A stretch of 63,006 bases of DNA from Chryseobacterium lathyri (GCF_003290185.1 NZ_QNFY01000019.1:1-63006), one strand, 5' to 3'; numbered from the stretch's first letter, positions 26,468 to 35,656 are shown. Notes: generated by a model not told the origin, from the letters alone. Translations and numbers: made by a program.

Positions 26468-26977
26468 ATGAAAAACTTAACCTTTTTAATCAGCTTATTA
26501 GCAGTACTCTTTTTTGGAATTTCAGTAAAAGGACAGAAAATCTCCGATGGCCAGACCATAGAGGTCAACGGAATGAGTGTCACATTTAATATTTTAAACA
26601 AAGAAAGTGTTGAAGCAGGCGGAAAGCCATATGACCGTTATAAGGTTTCGGCATCTGTAAAAAATACCTCAGATAAAGCGTACAACATCCGTTTGGCTTC
26701 TTATCCTCAGATTGTTACCAATACTGGTCTTGTAGAATTAGACTGTATCAATGCAACCGGTGCAAAACTGACCTCTAAAAAGATCGAGCTTAAAATGAAA
26801 GCGCAGATGATCAACGTGACCTACTCAGCATATGACAAATCCGGAAAATTTGCAACCAGCACTATTCCCGTAATAGGAAGCTATTATTTCGATCAGGGAG
26901 ATACCATCAGTGACAATGCTATTTTTATTGTTCCACAAGGCGAAAAACCAGATGTTTCAGTAAGAAGTCTGAGATAA
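26468..26977 (+). CDS. Secreted hypothetical protein
   Basis: The 169-residue protein has a signal peptide (ending FFGISVKGQ, about residue 23). The mature part is beta-rich, with one Cys (DCINATG) and the pattern VSASVKNTSDKAYNIRLASYP, which is typical of an Ig-like or beta-sandwich fold. I do not recognise a family. It has its own transcription unit, preceded by 250 bp of AT-rich DNA in which I see nothing definite. Confidence 0.75.
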   Translation: MKNLTFLISLLAVLFFGISVKGQKISDGQTIEVNGMSVTFNILNKESVEAGGKPYDRYKVSASVKNTSDKAYNIRLASYPQIVTNTGLVELDCINATGAKLTSKKIELKMKAQMINVTYSAYDKSGKFATSTIPVIGSYYFDQGDTISDNAIFIVPQGEKPDVSVRSLR

Positions 26978-27015
26978 TCTCATAAAATCCCGGAACTCTC
27001 AAGCTCCTTTAACCC

Positions 27016-27564
27016 CTACTCCTTCCAAAGCGGCTTCTGTTCCAGTATCTGATGATAAACAGGGCAGCTTTCGGTATGAGCACCTTTCAGATATCCTGTA
27101 CTCATTAAAAATTCATTAACAATTTCTCCGCCCGTAAACTTGAATGTTTTTTTGAACAGCTTCATCCATTCCGGAAGGGTTTTCGGATGATGATGTTCCA
27201 GCCATTTTTCAAATGATCCAAATTCTTCCTGTAAAGTCAAAATGGTTTTAGCATTTTCAATGGCAGCATTCACTTTCAGCCGGTTTCTAATAATTCCGGG
27301 ATCATTCAGCAATCTTTCCCTGTCCTTTTCGGTATATGCTGCAATAGCCTGAATATCAAAATTGTTATAAGCTTTTCTAAAGCTTTCCTCTTTCTTTAAA
27401 ACGGTCTCCCAGCTCAGTCCTGCCTGGTTGATCTCCAGGATCAGTCTTCCGAAAAGTTCGTTGTCATCATGAATCGGGAATCCATAATAATGGTCGTGGT
27501 AGTTTTTATGCAGTTCTTTTCTGCTTTCGGGCTGCATCCCTTCTATGGCTAAACAATAACTCAT
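27016..27564 (-). CDS. tag: DNA-3-methyladenine glycosylase I
   Basis: The 182-residue enzyme removes 3-methyladenine from alkylated DNA. The family signature is clear in YHDHYYGFPIHDDNELFGRLILEINQAGLSWETVL (about residues 25-60), followed by the helix-hairpin-helix-like part and the Zn-ligand-type C-terminal HTESCPVYHQ (about residues 165-175). Its ATG overlaps the stop of the MazG-like gene by 4 bp, so the two are translationally coupled. Confidence 0.92.
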   Translation of the reverse strand: MSYCLAIEGMQPESRKELHKNYHDHYYGFPIHDDNELFGRLILEINQAGLSWETVLKKEESFRKAYNNFDIQAIAAYTEKDRERLLNDPGIIRNRLKVNAAIENAKTILTLQEEFGSFEKWLEHHHPKTLPEWMKLFKKTFKFTGGEIVNEFLMSTGYLKGAHTESCPVYHQILEQKPLWKE

Positions 27565-27881
27565 TTAAATAAATTTTCTGTCTTGGTTAAAAATTGCTCT
27601 AAAGCTACTTTAATATCAATTCCCGTACGATCTGCCAACACGATCAGCCACCAGATATTTTCCCCTAGTTTATGTTCCAGCTCTGCAGCAGAATCTTTTT
27701 TCAACCATCTTTTCTGATGCGACATAATATCTCTTCCTACCAATCCGGCATCCGTAAGGTAAGCAAGCGCATCTTCTTCTAAGGTCCATTCTGTACCGTT
27801 GTGCTGACGTTCCAGCTCATGATACTTCTCCCTGATAGCCAAAGAACGTTTGATGATTTCGTCAAGATTATTTTGATCCAT
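27561..27881 (-). CDS. MazG-like nucleotide pyrophosphohydrolase-related protein
   Basis: This 106-residue all-helical protein resembles single-domain MazG/dUTPase-type enzymes. LEEDALAYLTDAGLVGRDIM and AAELEHKLGENIWWLIVLADRTGIDI give the expected helix pattern, with EExx-like and ExxD-like acidic positions that would bind Mg2+ (the match is loose). Such enzymes hydrolyse non-canonical nucleoside triphosphates. Overlap with tag suggests joint work in handling damaged bases: cleaning the pool and repairing DNA. Confidence 0.75.
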   Translation of the reverse strand: MDQNNLDEIIKRSLAIREKYHELERQHNGTEWTLEEDALAYLTDAGLVGRDIMSHQKRWLKKDSAAELEHKLGENIWWLIVLADRTGIDIKVALEQFLTKTENLFK

Positions 27882-28037
27882 TGTTTTGTTTTCTTGAAAT
27901 TGATGATTCTGAACAATTCAGGCAATAAAGATAAGGCAGGTTTGTGACAACTGTTTGTCAGTGGCATTTTAATTTTGAAATTAATGATATAAAATTTTAA
28001 AGAAACATCATAAATTAGAGACTCCAAAAAACAATCT

Positions 28038-28952
28038 ATGAAATATCTTCTATCTCTGCTTTTTACCCTGCTTTTCCTTTCCTTTAATGCCCAGAAAATC
28101 TATTCCAAGGCTTACGGCAATTCAAAAAACACACCCATTATTTTTATCCACGGCGGACCGAGTGGAAATGCCACTTTATTTGAAGGAACTACAGCTCAAA
28201 AACTGGCAGAGAAAGGTTTTTATGTTATCGTATACGACAGACGCGGAGAAGGCAGATCTAAAGACGAGAATGCCTCTATGACTTTTAAAGAAAGTTTTGA
28301 AGATCTTAGTCAGATTTATAAAACCTATGGAATTAAAAAAGCAAACATCCTCGCCCACAGCTTCGGAGGAATCGTTGGAACACTCTTTACAAAACAGTTT
28401 CCTGAAAAGGTAAGCTCATTGACGTTAATCGGAGCTTTATTTTCCCAGCAGGAAACCTACGACCATATTTTAAAACAGGCTAAGAAAAAATTTAAAAACA
28501 ATCCTTCTAAACTGAAAGAGATCTCTGAGATTGAACATTTGAGTAAAAACTCTGCAGATTACAGGAAAAGATGCTACAATCTAGCAAGTGATATGAATTT
28601 TTTCACCATGCCTTTCCCTACATCTGAAAGTCAGCAATTAAGGAAGGAATATGAATCCGGTGAGTTTTACGCAGTCAATTTCAGAAACCCGGAATCGCCT
28701 TTGAAATTTTATAAAAATGAAGTTCAGAACAATCTCGACAATACTGCCATTTTGAAAAGAATAAAAAAACATGGAATTCCCATTTTTGCTATTTATGGAA
28801 AAGATGATGGCATATTTTCAGAGAAGCAGCTCAACGATATGAAAACGATTGCCGGAGAAAATCATTTTAAGGTTATTGACAACTGTTCGCACTACTTATT
28901 TGTAGACCAACAGGATGAATTTCTGCAATTCATAAGCTTACATCTAAAATAA
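28038..28952 (+). CDS. Secreted alpha/beta hydrolase
   Basis: The 304-residue protein has a signal peptide (LFLSFNAQ, about residue 18). The alpha/beta-hydrolase core has an oxyanion-hole segment HGGPSGN, the nucleophile elbow AHSFGG, an acid in YGKDDGIF and a final His in NCSHYLFVD. HGGP is typical of prolyl iminopeptidase-like members. The substrate cannot be told from sequence; an exported aminopeptidase or esterase is most likely. Confidence 0.88.
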   Translation: MKYLLSLLFTLLFLSFNAQKIYSKAYGNSKNTPIIFIHGGPSGNATLFEGTTAQKLAEKGFYVIVYDRRGEGRSKDENASMTFKESFEDLSQIYKTYGIKKANILAHSFGGIVGTLFTKQFPEKVSSLTLIGALFSQQETYDHILKQAKKKFKNNPSKLKEISEIEHLSKNSADYRKRCYNLASDMNFFTMPFPTSESQQLRKEYESGEFYAVNFRNPESPLKFYKNEVQNNLDNTAILKRIKKHGIPIFAIYGKDDGIFSEKQLNDMKTIAGENHFKVIDNCSHYLFVDQQDEFLQFISLHLK

Positions 28953-28990
28953 AGTGTAGTTTTGTGAAAATGCCCATACCAGGAACCCAT

Positions 28991-29350
28991 ATGAAAAATT
29001 ACAAAGCACTCATCATGATGCTTATTTTGGTGTTTTCATTATCACCGTGTTCCGTAAAAAGAGATTTTCTAGGTATTTTTGATATCCAGCACATCAGTGG
29101 TTTAAATAAAATAAAAATAACAGCCGGGTCAGTATCTACATGTGATCTTTCTGCAAGCGCTTCATCTGCCCGAAGCATCTTTTCAAAAGCTGGTGTAAAA
29201 CGTAAATGGGAAGGGACTCTTTTCAATTCAAATACAGTTCTCAGTTTTAGAGGGACAAAAAATACTTTCAACAAATATTCCGGACAAGCTTCCGGGAACA
29301 GTCCTCCGAAATATATTCTATTTAAAAGGTTGAAATTAAATCTGGCTTAA
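28991..29350 (+). CDS. Small secreted hypothetical protein
   Basis: I take the Met at 28991 (MKNYKALIMMLILVFSLSPC) as start because it begins a clean lipoprotein-like signal; the in-frame Met at 28964 would add nine non-hydrophobic residues. The 119-residue product has the Ser-rich segment CDLSASASSARSIFSKAG and basic residues after it. I do not recognise it. It lies 38 bp after the hydrolase gene and 53 bp before the DoxD-like gene on the same strand, so the three may be co-transcribed. Confidence 0.55.
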   Translation: MKNYKALIMMLILVFSLSPCSVKRDFLGIFDIQHISGLNKIKITAGSVSTCDLSASASSARSIFSKAGVKRKWEGTLFNSNTVLSFRGTKNTFNKYSGQASGNSPPKYILFKRLKLNLA

Positions 29351-29403
29351 GTTTTAACCGGATCAAATTTTAATTAACAATCTTTTAATACTATACAATT
29401 TCA

Positions 29404-30432
29404 ATGAAACATATTTCAGACAGCCGGTCTTATGACCTGGCCGGACTCTATACATTATCACTCCGCCTCGTTATCGGATGGACCTATTTTTCAGCTTTCT
29501 GGCGAAGGCTGATTCTCGAAAACAAACTTATTCCGGATGAAGCCGGATATATCGGGGAGAAATTCAATCATTTCCTGCCAAATGCTTTAGGAATAAAACC
29601 TCTTATAGAGTATCTGGTTACTCATCCGGATGCTCTGCACACTTCCATGGTTATTTTTACTATCGTTGAAGCTGTTGTAGGGCTCTTTATTATTCTGGGA
29701 TTATTTACAAGATTAATGAGCATCGGGATTTTTGGCCTTGCAATGGGCATCTTATTAGGCTCCGGCTGGATCGGAACAACCTGTCTTGATGAATGGCAGA
29801 TCGGTATCCTGGGAATTGCAGGAGGATTTGTTTTGTTCCTTACCGGGAGCGGGCCTTTTTCCTTCGATCATTACTTCATTAAGAATAATAAAAATTTCAC
29901 CCGCAAAAAATGGTTTCCATGGCTGGGATCAGGTATCCTTCCTCTATCGAAGCCAAAAACAATTGTACTCGCAGGGTCAGTGTTCATTTTTGGACTTACG
30001 CTGTATACCAACCAGTATTTTCATGGTGGGGTCTGGGGAACGCTGCACAATAAATCTGTAAAACCTAAGATTGAAATTTCAAATATTTCCTTAGTCAACA
30101 GAGATCTATCATTTGAGATTTACAGAACAGAAGGTGTGGATGTTTACGGCTCTTTCCTGATCGGCATCCATATTCTGGATAAAAACGGAAATATTGTGAA
30201 AGCTTTAAACCATGCAGAACTTTCAAAATTCCCAAAAGAAAACATCAGGAATCATTATGTAGCTAAAGTAAAGCCGGGAAAGCACAGCCTGGTTATTCCT
30301 CTTGGCTCAAAGGCTGATCTTACCCTGAATCTTAATGATATTTTAGTGGAAAAAGAAGAAATCCATACGGTAAAACTGATCGACATTAGTGGTATAGAGT
30401 GGACGGCGAGGATTATAACTTTTAACCATTAA
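29404..30432 (+). CDS. DoxD-like membrane protein with DoxA-like C-terminal domain
   Basis: The first 160 residues hold about four membrane helices with the DoxX/DoxD pattern (SLRLVIGWTYFSAFWRR; FTIVEAVVGLFIILGLFTRL). After a fifth helix (about residues 180-200), the last 130 residues form a beta-rich extracytoplasmic part like DoxA. In archaea DoxD and DoxA make up thiosulfate:quinone oxidoreductase. In Bacteroidota the fused form is often annotated as the TQO small subunit, but the activity there is unproven. No sulfur-metabolism gene is adjacent. Confidence 0.82.
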   Translation: MKHISDSRSYDLAGLYTLSLRLVIGWTYFSAFWRRLILENKLIPDEAGYIGEKFNHFLPNALGIKPLIEYLVTHPDALHTSMVIFTIVEAVVGLFIILGLFTRLMSIGIFGLAMGILLGSGWIGTTCLDEWQIGILGIAGGFVLFLTGSGPFSFDHYFIKNNKNFTRKKWFPWLGSGILPLSKPKTIVLAGSVFIFGLTLYTNQYFHGGVWGTLHNKSVKPKIEISNISLVNRDLSFEIYRTEGVDVYGSFLIGIHILDKNGNIVKALNHAELSKFPKENIRNHYVAKVKPGKHSLVIPLGSKADLTLNLNDILVEKEEIHTVKLIDISGIEWTARIITFNH

Positions 30433-30462
30433 GGGTTTTTAAGTTTTTAAGAATAATAAGTG

Positions 30463-30582
30463 AGATGCTTCGAACTCTGCTCAGCATGACAATGTTAAAA
30501 GAGATTGTTAAAAAAAGTTCATATTTGAAATATCATGCTGAGCATAAACTGAAAGTTTACGAACGTAGTTCACGAAGCATCT
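30463..30582. repeat. Palindromic intergenic repeat, 120 bp
   Basis: The outer arms AGATGCTTCG (30463-30472) and CGAAGCATCT (30573-30582) are exact complements. Inner arms TGCTCAGCATGA and TCATGCTGAGCA lie at about 30478-30489 and 30533-30544. I recall repeats ending in this kind of sequence as widespread between genes in Bacteroidota. A 69-codon open frame across it is not convincing as a gene. Confidence 0.65.
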
Positions 30583-30612
30583 TTAGTAAGAATATTTGTA
30601 TTATTTCCACAA

Positions 30613-30639
30613 AAAACCTCCGGAATATCCGGAGGTTTT
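30613..30639. terminator. Bidirectional hairpin terminator
   Basis: AAAACCTCCGGA and its exact complement flank a three-base loop. It lies between the DoxD-like gene side and the convergent MFS gene. Confidence 0.9.
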
Positions 30640-30653
30640 GTATTGAATTCGAT

Positions 30654-32231
30654 TTAGTGCATGGCTTCACTTAAATCTATTTTTTCTTTACTTTTCCTTT
30701 CTTTAATGAAAAGGATAAACGGTATACATACGAGGAATATGACTCCTAAATAAAGGAAGACATCCATATACGAAAGCACGGTAGCCTGTTTTGTGACTGA
30801 CATATCCAGCATTTTATAAGCAGCATTCATGGCTGCGTCGGGAGTCATTCCTTTTGCGACAAAACTGGCTTTTAATGCGTTCAGGCGTTGCTGTACATCA
30901 AAACTGTTTTCATCCAGATGGGAAATCAGATTGAGCCTGTACTTCTGGCCTGCATTGGCAATAAACGTAGTGATCGCCGCAATCCCGAATGAACCTCCGA
31001 GCTGCCTCATCATTCCTGTAAATGCTGCTCCCTGACCAATCTCCTGTCCTTTCAGTGTACTTAATGACAGTGAAGTGATCGGGATAAACAGAAGTCCTAA
31101 CCCGGCTCCCCTTACAATCAGCATCCAGAAAAAGGCGTCTTTACTCGTATCTGGCGTCAGGATCTTGTAACCCCAGAAGCTATAGACAAAGAAGATGAAG
31201 AGTCCTAAAGATACCAAGATCTGCTGTTTTGCCCCTTTTGAAAGGAGCCTTCCGATAATTGGCATCATAAAGGCCGTCGTCAGGGCTGCAGGAATCATCA
31301 AAGCTCCCGACTGCAAAGCCGTCCAACCTAAAATACTCTGCGTATACAGCGGTACAATAAATGTAGAGCCATACAGTCCGAATCCTAAAACGAACGACAT
31401 CACCGTTCCGATTCTTAAGTTCCCGTTTTTCAGTACCCTGAGTTCCACAATGGGATATTTGAAGGTAAGTTCCCGCCATAGGAAAAGGATGAAACCTAAG
31501 ATGGCCGATACGGTAAATGTTACAATCATTCCACTTTCAAACCAGTCTTCTTCGTGTCCCCTTTCCAGGATAAACTGTAAAGACCCAACGGTAACAGCCA
31601 GCAAGGCAATTCCGATCCAGTCTACATCCGAAGCTTTCCGTTTTTCAGCATATTTCGGACTTTTTACAAACTGTAAAGTCATCAGCGTTGCTGCAATCCC
31701 AATCGGAATATTAATATAGAAAATATATGGCCAGCTGAAATTATCTACGATATATCCTCCCAAAGGCGGACCTAAAGTTGGGCCAATAATTACCCCCAAA
31801 CCATAAATCGCCTGTGCCATACTTCTTTTCTCAATAGGATACGATTCTGTAATAATCGTCTGTGAGGTTACCAAGAGTGCTCCCCCGCCTATTCCCTGCA
31901 TCAGCCTGAAAAATACAAGCTCCCAGATATTGGTGGCATTTCCGCATAAGAACGAAAATATGGTAAATATAATGATGGAAGCCGCGAAGTAATTTCTACG
32001 TCCAAACTGCTGTGACAGCCAGCTCGTCATTGGCACCACAATTACGTTACCAATTGCATAAGCTGTAATCACCCAGCCTACTTCAGAAAGTGTGGCTCCA
32101 AGGTTACCCTTCATCTCATTCAGGGCAACGTTCACAATCGTGGAATCCACAATTTCAAGCAGAGCACAAAGGATTGCCGTGATCGTGATGATCACTCTCC
32201 GGGCTCCATATTCTACTAATGAATCTTGCAT
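30654..32231 (-). CDS. DHA2-family MFS multidrug exporter (EmrB/QacA type)
   Basis: The 525-residue inner-membrane protein has about 14 hydrophobic helices. Motif A-like WLSQQFGRRNYF and motif C-like GLGVIIGPTLGPPLGGYI are present. The N-terminal ALLEIVDSTIVNVAL is typical of the DHA2 drug:H+ antiporters. It is the last gene of an operon with TetR, TolC and HlyD genes, so it should form a tripartite pump of EmrAB-TolC type that moves hydrophobic compounds across both membranes. Confidence 0.95.
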   Translation of the reverse strand: MQDSLVEYGARRVIITITAILCALLEIVDSTIVNVALNEMKGNLGATLSEVGWVITAYAIGNVIVVPMTSWLSQQFGRRNYFAASIIIFTIFSFLCGNATNIWELVFFRLMQGIGGGALLVTSQTIITESYPIEKRSMAQAIYGLGVIIGPTLGPPLGGYIVDNFSWPYIFYINIPIGIAATLMTLQFVKSPKYAEKRKASDVDWIGIALLAVTVGSLQFILERGHEEDWFESGMIVTFTVSAILGFILFLWRELTFKYPIVELRVLKNGNLRIGTVMSFVLGFGLYGSTFIVPLYTQSILGWTALQSGALMIPAALTTAFMMPIIGRLLSKGAKQQILVSLGLFIFFVYSFWGYKILTPDTSKDAFFWMLIVRGAGLGLLFIPITSLSLSTLKGQEIGQGAAFTGMMRQLGGSFGIAAITTFIANAGQKYRLNLISHLDENSFDVQQRLNALKASFVAKGMTPDAAMNAAYKMLDMSVTKQATVLSYMDVFLYLGVIFLVCIPFILFIKERKSKEKIDLSEAMH

Positions 32232-32252
32232 AGTTTTTTACGATGTAAAAAG

Positions 32253-32345
32253 GTGAATTGTCAATAATTAATCATCTTCGTTGTCAATTTTCAACTTCAT
32301 ATTATCCTCATTCATTGACTTGCATCAGCAAAATTGACAATTCAC
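32253..32345. repeat. Inverted repeat between the efflux pump genes
   Basis: GTGAATTGTCAAT (32253-32265) and its exact complement (32333-32345) lie within the 133-bp gap between the HlyD and MFS genes. The sequence is related to two other copies at 36819-36922 and 49356-49450. Confidence 0.6.
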
Positions 32346-32364
32346 TTATTTCACAGTTTTAATA

Positions 32365-33474
32365 TTATTTAAGCGATACTTCTGCCTTCACGTTCATTCC
32401 TGTTCTCAGTCTTTTTGCAATATTCTTATCAAGATTTACAAAATCGATTTTTACAGGAAGTCTCTGAACCACTTTTACAAAGTTACCGCTGGCATTATCC
32501 GGAGGCAGGATTGAAAAAGTAGCTCCTGTTGCCGGAGAGAATGAGCTTACAACTCCATCAAATTCCTGGTCAGGGAAAGCATCAATCTCAATTTTCACTT
32601 TCTGACCTTCTACCATTTTATCTACCTGTGTTTCCTTGAAATTGGCTACTACCCATTTCTGGTCGTTTTTAACCAAAGCAAAAAGTTGTGATCCGGCCTG
32701 CAAGTACTGACCTGCCTGAGTGGAAACTTTTCCTACATATCCGTCTTCCGGAGCAAGAATCACTGTGTATGATAAGTTTAATTTAGCATTTTCCACATCT
32801 ACTTCTCTCTGTTTTGCTACTGATCCTGCAACACTGATCTGTTGGGAGCTCGCTGCAGTCTGAGAAGACGCAATAGTAGTCTGCTGTGCAATCTGGTTTC
32901 TCTGATCCACCAAAACCTGAAGCTGTCTGTCCGCAGACTGTTTAGCCGCTAAAGCCTGTTCGTACTGCTGTTCTGTAATAGAATGGTCTTTTACCAGATT
33001 GGCATATCTTTTCAGATCCTGTGATGTTTTCCAGACGTTTACTTTTGCCGCTTCTATCTGGGCATTGGCCGTTGTTACCGCTGCTTGGGAAGAACTTATA
33101 TTTTTTGAAGTTGCTGTAGTAGTTGCTTCCGCATTTGAAATGTTACTTTTAGCTGTTGATAAAGCAGCCTGAGCCTGCTCAAGGGCCATCTTCTGATCTC
33201 TGTTATCCAGAATCACCAAAGTATCTCCTTTTTTTACGAACTGATTGTCTTTTACTTTTACCTCTGCTACATATCCGGAAATTTTGGAAATTACCGGCGC
33301 CATATTGGATGTAATCTGTGCATCATCTGTTTCTTCGTGATACTGTCCGTAAGTAAAGGCTCTGTATCCATAGATCCCTCCACCGATTACTACAGCGGCT
33401 AAGATGATAGGAAAAACAAAATTTTTTTTCTTTTTAGGTTCAAGTTCAACGGTTGGTTTATTATTATTTTCCAT
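32365..33474 (-). CDS. HlyD-family periplasmic adaptor (EmrA type)
   Basis: The 369-residue protein has one N-terminal membrane helix (about residues 18-36) and a lipoyl-type half motif (ISGYVAEVKVKDNQFVKKGDTLVIL). A long Ala/Gln-rich coiled-coil hairpin (about residues 85-215) and the second lipoyl half (ILAPEDGYVGKVSTQAGQYLQAG) follow. It links the MFS pump to the TolC channel. It lies 17 bp after the TolC gene and before the MFS gene. Confidence 0.95.
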   Translation of the reverse strand: MENNNKPTVELEPKKKKNFVFPIILAAVVIGGGIYGYRAFTYGQYHEETDDAQITSNMAPVISKISGYVAEVKVKDNQFVKKGDTLVILDNRDQKMALEQAQAALSTAKSNISNAEATTTATSKNISSSQAAVTTANAQIEAAKVNVWKTSQDLKRYANLVKDHSITEQQYEQALAAKQSADRQLQVLVDQRNQIAQQTTIASSQTAASSQQISVAGSVAKQREVDVENAKLNLSYTVILAPEDGYVGKVSTQAGQYLQAGSQLFALVKNDQKWVVANFKETQVDKMVEGQKVKIEIDAFPDQEFDGVVSSFSPATGATFSILPPDNASGNFVKVVQRLPVKIDFVNLDKNIAKRLRTGMNVKAEVSLK

Positions 33475-33490
33475 TTTGGTTTCAGTCTGA

Positions 33491-34810
33491 TTATTTAATT
33501 GTTAAAGTTCCTGTTGTCTGTAATAGTTTTCTGTACGCTAAAGCGGCATCTGCTTTCGCATTGATCACGCCTACGTTAGCTGATATCTGAGCTGCGTCCG
33601 CATCCAGAAGCTCTGTCATGGTTGCAAGACCGTTGTCGTATTTATTTTTGGTAATTCTGTAGTTTTCGTTAGCCTGTTCAGCAGCTTTTTCATATACTGC
33701 GATTCTCTTTTTAGAGTAATCCGTATTCTGATATTCTCTGTTAACGTCAAGCTTAATGTTATCATTCAGTAATTCATCGTTTGCTGCTAACTGCTTTTCT
33801 CTTGCCTGAGACTGTCTCAATGAAGAGTTTTCTTTCCAGATATTGGATAAATTGTAAGAAATTCCAACTCCTACGTTTACAGCATTGTATATGGTAAGGA
33901 ATTTTGGAATGTCTGCGGCTACATATCCTCCGGTAAATGCTATGGAAGGAAGGTTTTCAGCTTTTGCGGATTTTGTTCCCAGTTCTGCCGCTTTTCTTTG
34001 CTGAGCCAAAGCCTGCAAATCTTTACGGTTTTCTTTAGCTTCATTTACATAGTAATCAACTGTTTTTACTTCAGAACCTTCATCAATATAATTCTGGTCT
34101 ACTTCAATTTCTGTAGTTTCCGGAATACCCAGCAGCAGATCCATATTGATGTTGGCAATATTGTAGTTGTTTTTAGCTTCCAATAGCTGCAGCTCGATAT
34201 TTGAGGTCTGAAGATTTGCTTTTAAACGGTCATTTCTAGCAATAACCCCGTTATTTTCAAGTTTAAGAAAAGTCTCATCCCTTTTTTGAGAAGCTGTAAG
34301 ATTTTCTTCTAAAACTTTGATGGATTGGTTGGCTTTAAATAAATTATTATAAGCCTGAGCAACATTATAAGCGATGGCTATTTTATCATTTTCGGTGCTT
34401 AGTTTTGATGCTTCCACCAAATATTTTGCAGACTGGATACCGTATTTGATTCTTCCGCCACTGTAAATCGGTACACTAAGGTTAACCGATCCATAAGCAA
34501 CCTGATGCACTTCCGGGCCTCCTGCTCCTGCTTCCGAAGCACTGGAAAGCTTTAGATCAACAGTGGGCTTAGTGGGTAGGTACATATAGCTCCCCGAAAC
34601 TTTCAGTTCCGGAAGCTGCCTGTTTTTGGCTTCCAAAAGATCTGCCGTAGCTTCTTCGATCTTGGCGGCATCGATCTTAAGATTTTTACTGTTCTGGATT
34701 CCCAGCTGCACGGCTTCATCGAGAGTGAGCTGTTTTTTCTCCTGAGCATTTATGGCTGCAACTCCCATAAACAGGGATAATGCCAACACCGAGTTATTTA
34801 TTCTCTTCAT
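33491..34810 (-). CDS. TolC-family outer-membrane efflux channel
   Basis: The 439-residue protein has a signal peptide (VAAINAQ) and the two long heptad-rich halves of the TolC family (KQLTLDEAVQLGIQNSKNLKIDAAKIEEATADLLEAK pattern; NYRITKNKYDNGLATMTELLDADAA near the end). It forms the trimeric outer-membrane duct for the adjacent HlyD/MFS pump. Its start overlaps the TetR gene end by 17 bp. Confidence 0.95.
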   Translation of the reverse strand: MKRINNSVLALSLFMGVAAINAQEKKQLTLDEAVQLGIQNSKNLKIDAAKIEEATADLLEAKNRQLPELKVSGSYMYLPTKPTVDLKLSSASEAGAGGPEVHQVAYGSVNLSVPIYSGGRIKYGIQSAKYLVEASKLSTENDKIAIAYNVAQAYNNLFKANQSIKVLEENLTASQKRDETFLKLENNGVIARNDRLKANLQTSNIELQLLEAKNNYNIANINMDLLLGIPETTEIEVDQNYIDEGSEVKTVDYYVNEAKENRKDLQALAQQRKAAELGTKSAKAENLPSIAFTGGYVAADIPKFLTIYNAVNVGVGISYNLSNIWKENSSLRQSQAREKQLAANDELLNDNIKLDVNREYQNTDYSKKRIAVYEKAAEQANENYRITKNKYDNGLATMTELLDADAAQISANVGVINAKADAALAYRKLLQTTGTLTIK

Positions 34811-35420
34811 AACCTAAAAGGTCTTTTAGTAAATATTTTATATGTTTATTAAGTTCTGTGTAGTACTTTTCATCAAAAACTTCCTCATCATTTGTATCGT
34901 TGAGGAATTCTTTGTACATCTCTTTAGCATTGGATGCATAAAATAAAGTCCCGCTTACGGTAGCATGAAGTAAATAAATCGGAGGGTTTTTAGTGAAAAT
35001 TCCTTTTTCCAGTCCGCTTTCAAGGACCTGCGAATACATGGAGATAAAGCCCATCTTGGTCTGCTTCAGAAATTCCACGATCTGCGGGCTTTCCGTGTGA
35101 AGCTGCTCACGCTGCATGATTCTGTAAAAACATTTTTGATGTCTTACTCTTCCGGAAAACTGGTCTACGATCTTTTCTATCTTCTGCCATTCATTGATAT
35201 CTGTTCTTTCGAGAATATCTTTAGCAAAGAACTGACCTTCATTCATTCTGTATTCCACTAATTTCTCATACAGCTTTTCCTTGGATCCGAAATAATAAGA
35301 AATCATAGAGATATTTACATTCGCCGCTTTGGAAATCTCCCTCGTGGAAGTCCCTTCGAAGCCTTTTTCAGCAAAAAGCTTCTCTGCAGCAAATAATATA
35401 TTTTCTTCTTTTGAAACCAT
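34794..35420 (-). CDS. TetR-family repressor of the efflux operon
   Basis: The 208-residue protein has the TetR DNA-binding domain (ILFAAEKLFAEKGFEGTSTREISKAANVNISMISYYFGSKEKLYEKLV, residues 8-55) and a helical ligand domain. It is the first gene of the TetR-TolC-HlyD-MFS operon, so it represses its own transcript and is released by a pump substrate. A promoter and an inverted repeat lie just upstream. Confidence 0.93.
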   Translation of the reverse strand: MVSKEENILFAAEKLFAEKGFEGTSTREISKAANVNISMISYYFGSKEKLYEKLVEYRMNEGQFFAKDILERTDINEWQKIEKIVDQFSGRVRHQKCFYRIMQREQLHTESPQIVEFLKQTKMGFISMYSQVLESGLEKGIFTKNPPIYLLHATVSGTLFYASNAKEMYKEFLNDTNDEEVFDEKYYTELNKHIKYLLKDLLGYEENK

Positions 35421-35442
35421 AGCAATTCTATTTTTCAGGGCG

Positions 35443-35497
35443 CAAATTTACATAACATTTTGAATAAATCAAACGATTGATTGATTTTTTAATCAAT
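35443..35497 (-). promoter_or_regulatory. Promoter and operator of the efflux operon
   Basis: On the minus strand TTTG (complement of 35470-35473) is followed after 19 bp by TAAATTTG (complement of 35443-35450), a good match to the flavobacterial promoter. The -7 box lies 22 bp before the TetR start. A 7-bp inverted repeat, ATTGATT-TTTT-AATCAAT at 35480-35497, sits just upstream of the -33 element and is a possible TetR site. Confidence 0.65.
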
Positions 35498-35656
35498 ATT
35501 TAATATTTGCTAATATAAACAGCTGAATATTAATTTCTTTTAAACAAAAATATTTTAAAGAAACTTAGGCCGCTATAAAATTCCATACACTATAAAGTCC
35601 GGAAAGGATCGGGACTTTATCATGTTATTTAAAATTTCAGAATGAATCTGTCTTAA

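Noticed and set aside
30465..30674. 69-codon open frame after the DoxD-like gene
   Set aside because: It runs through a palindromic repeat and a terminator and into the end of the MFS gene, so it is not a credible gene.
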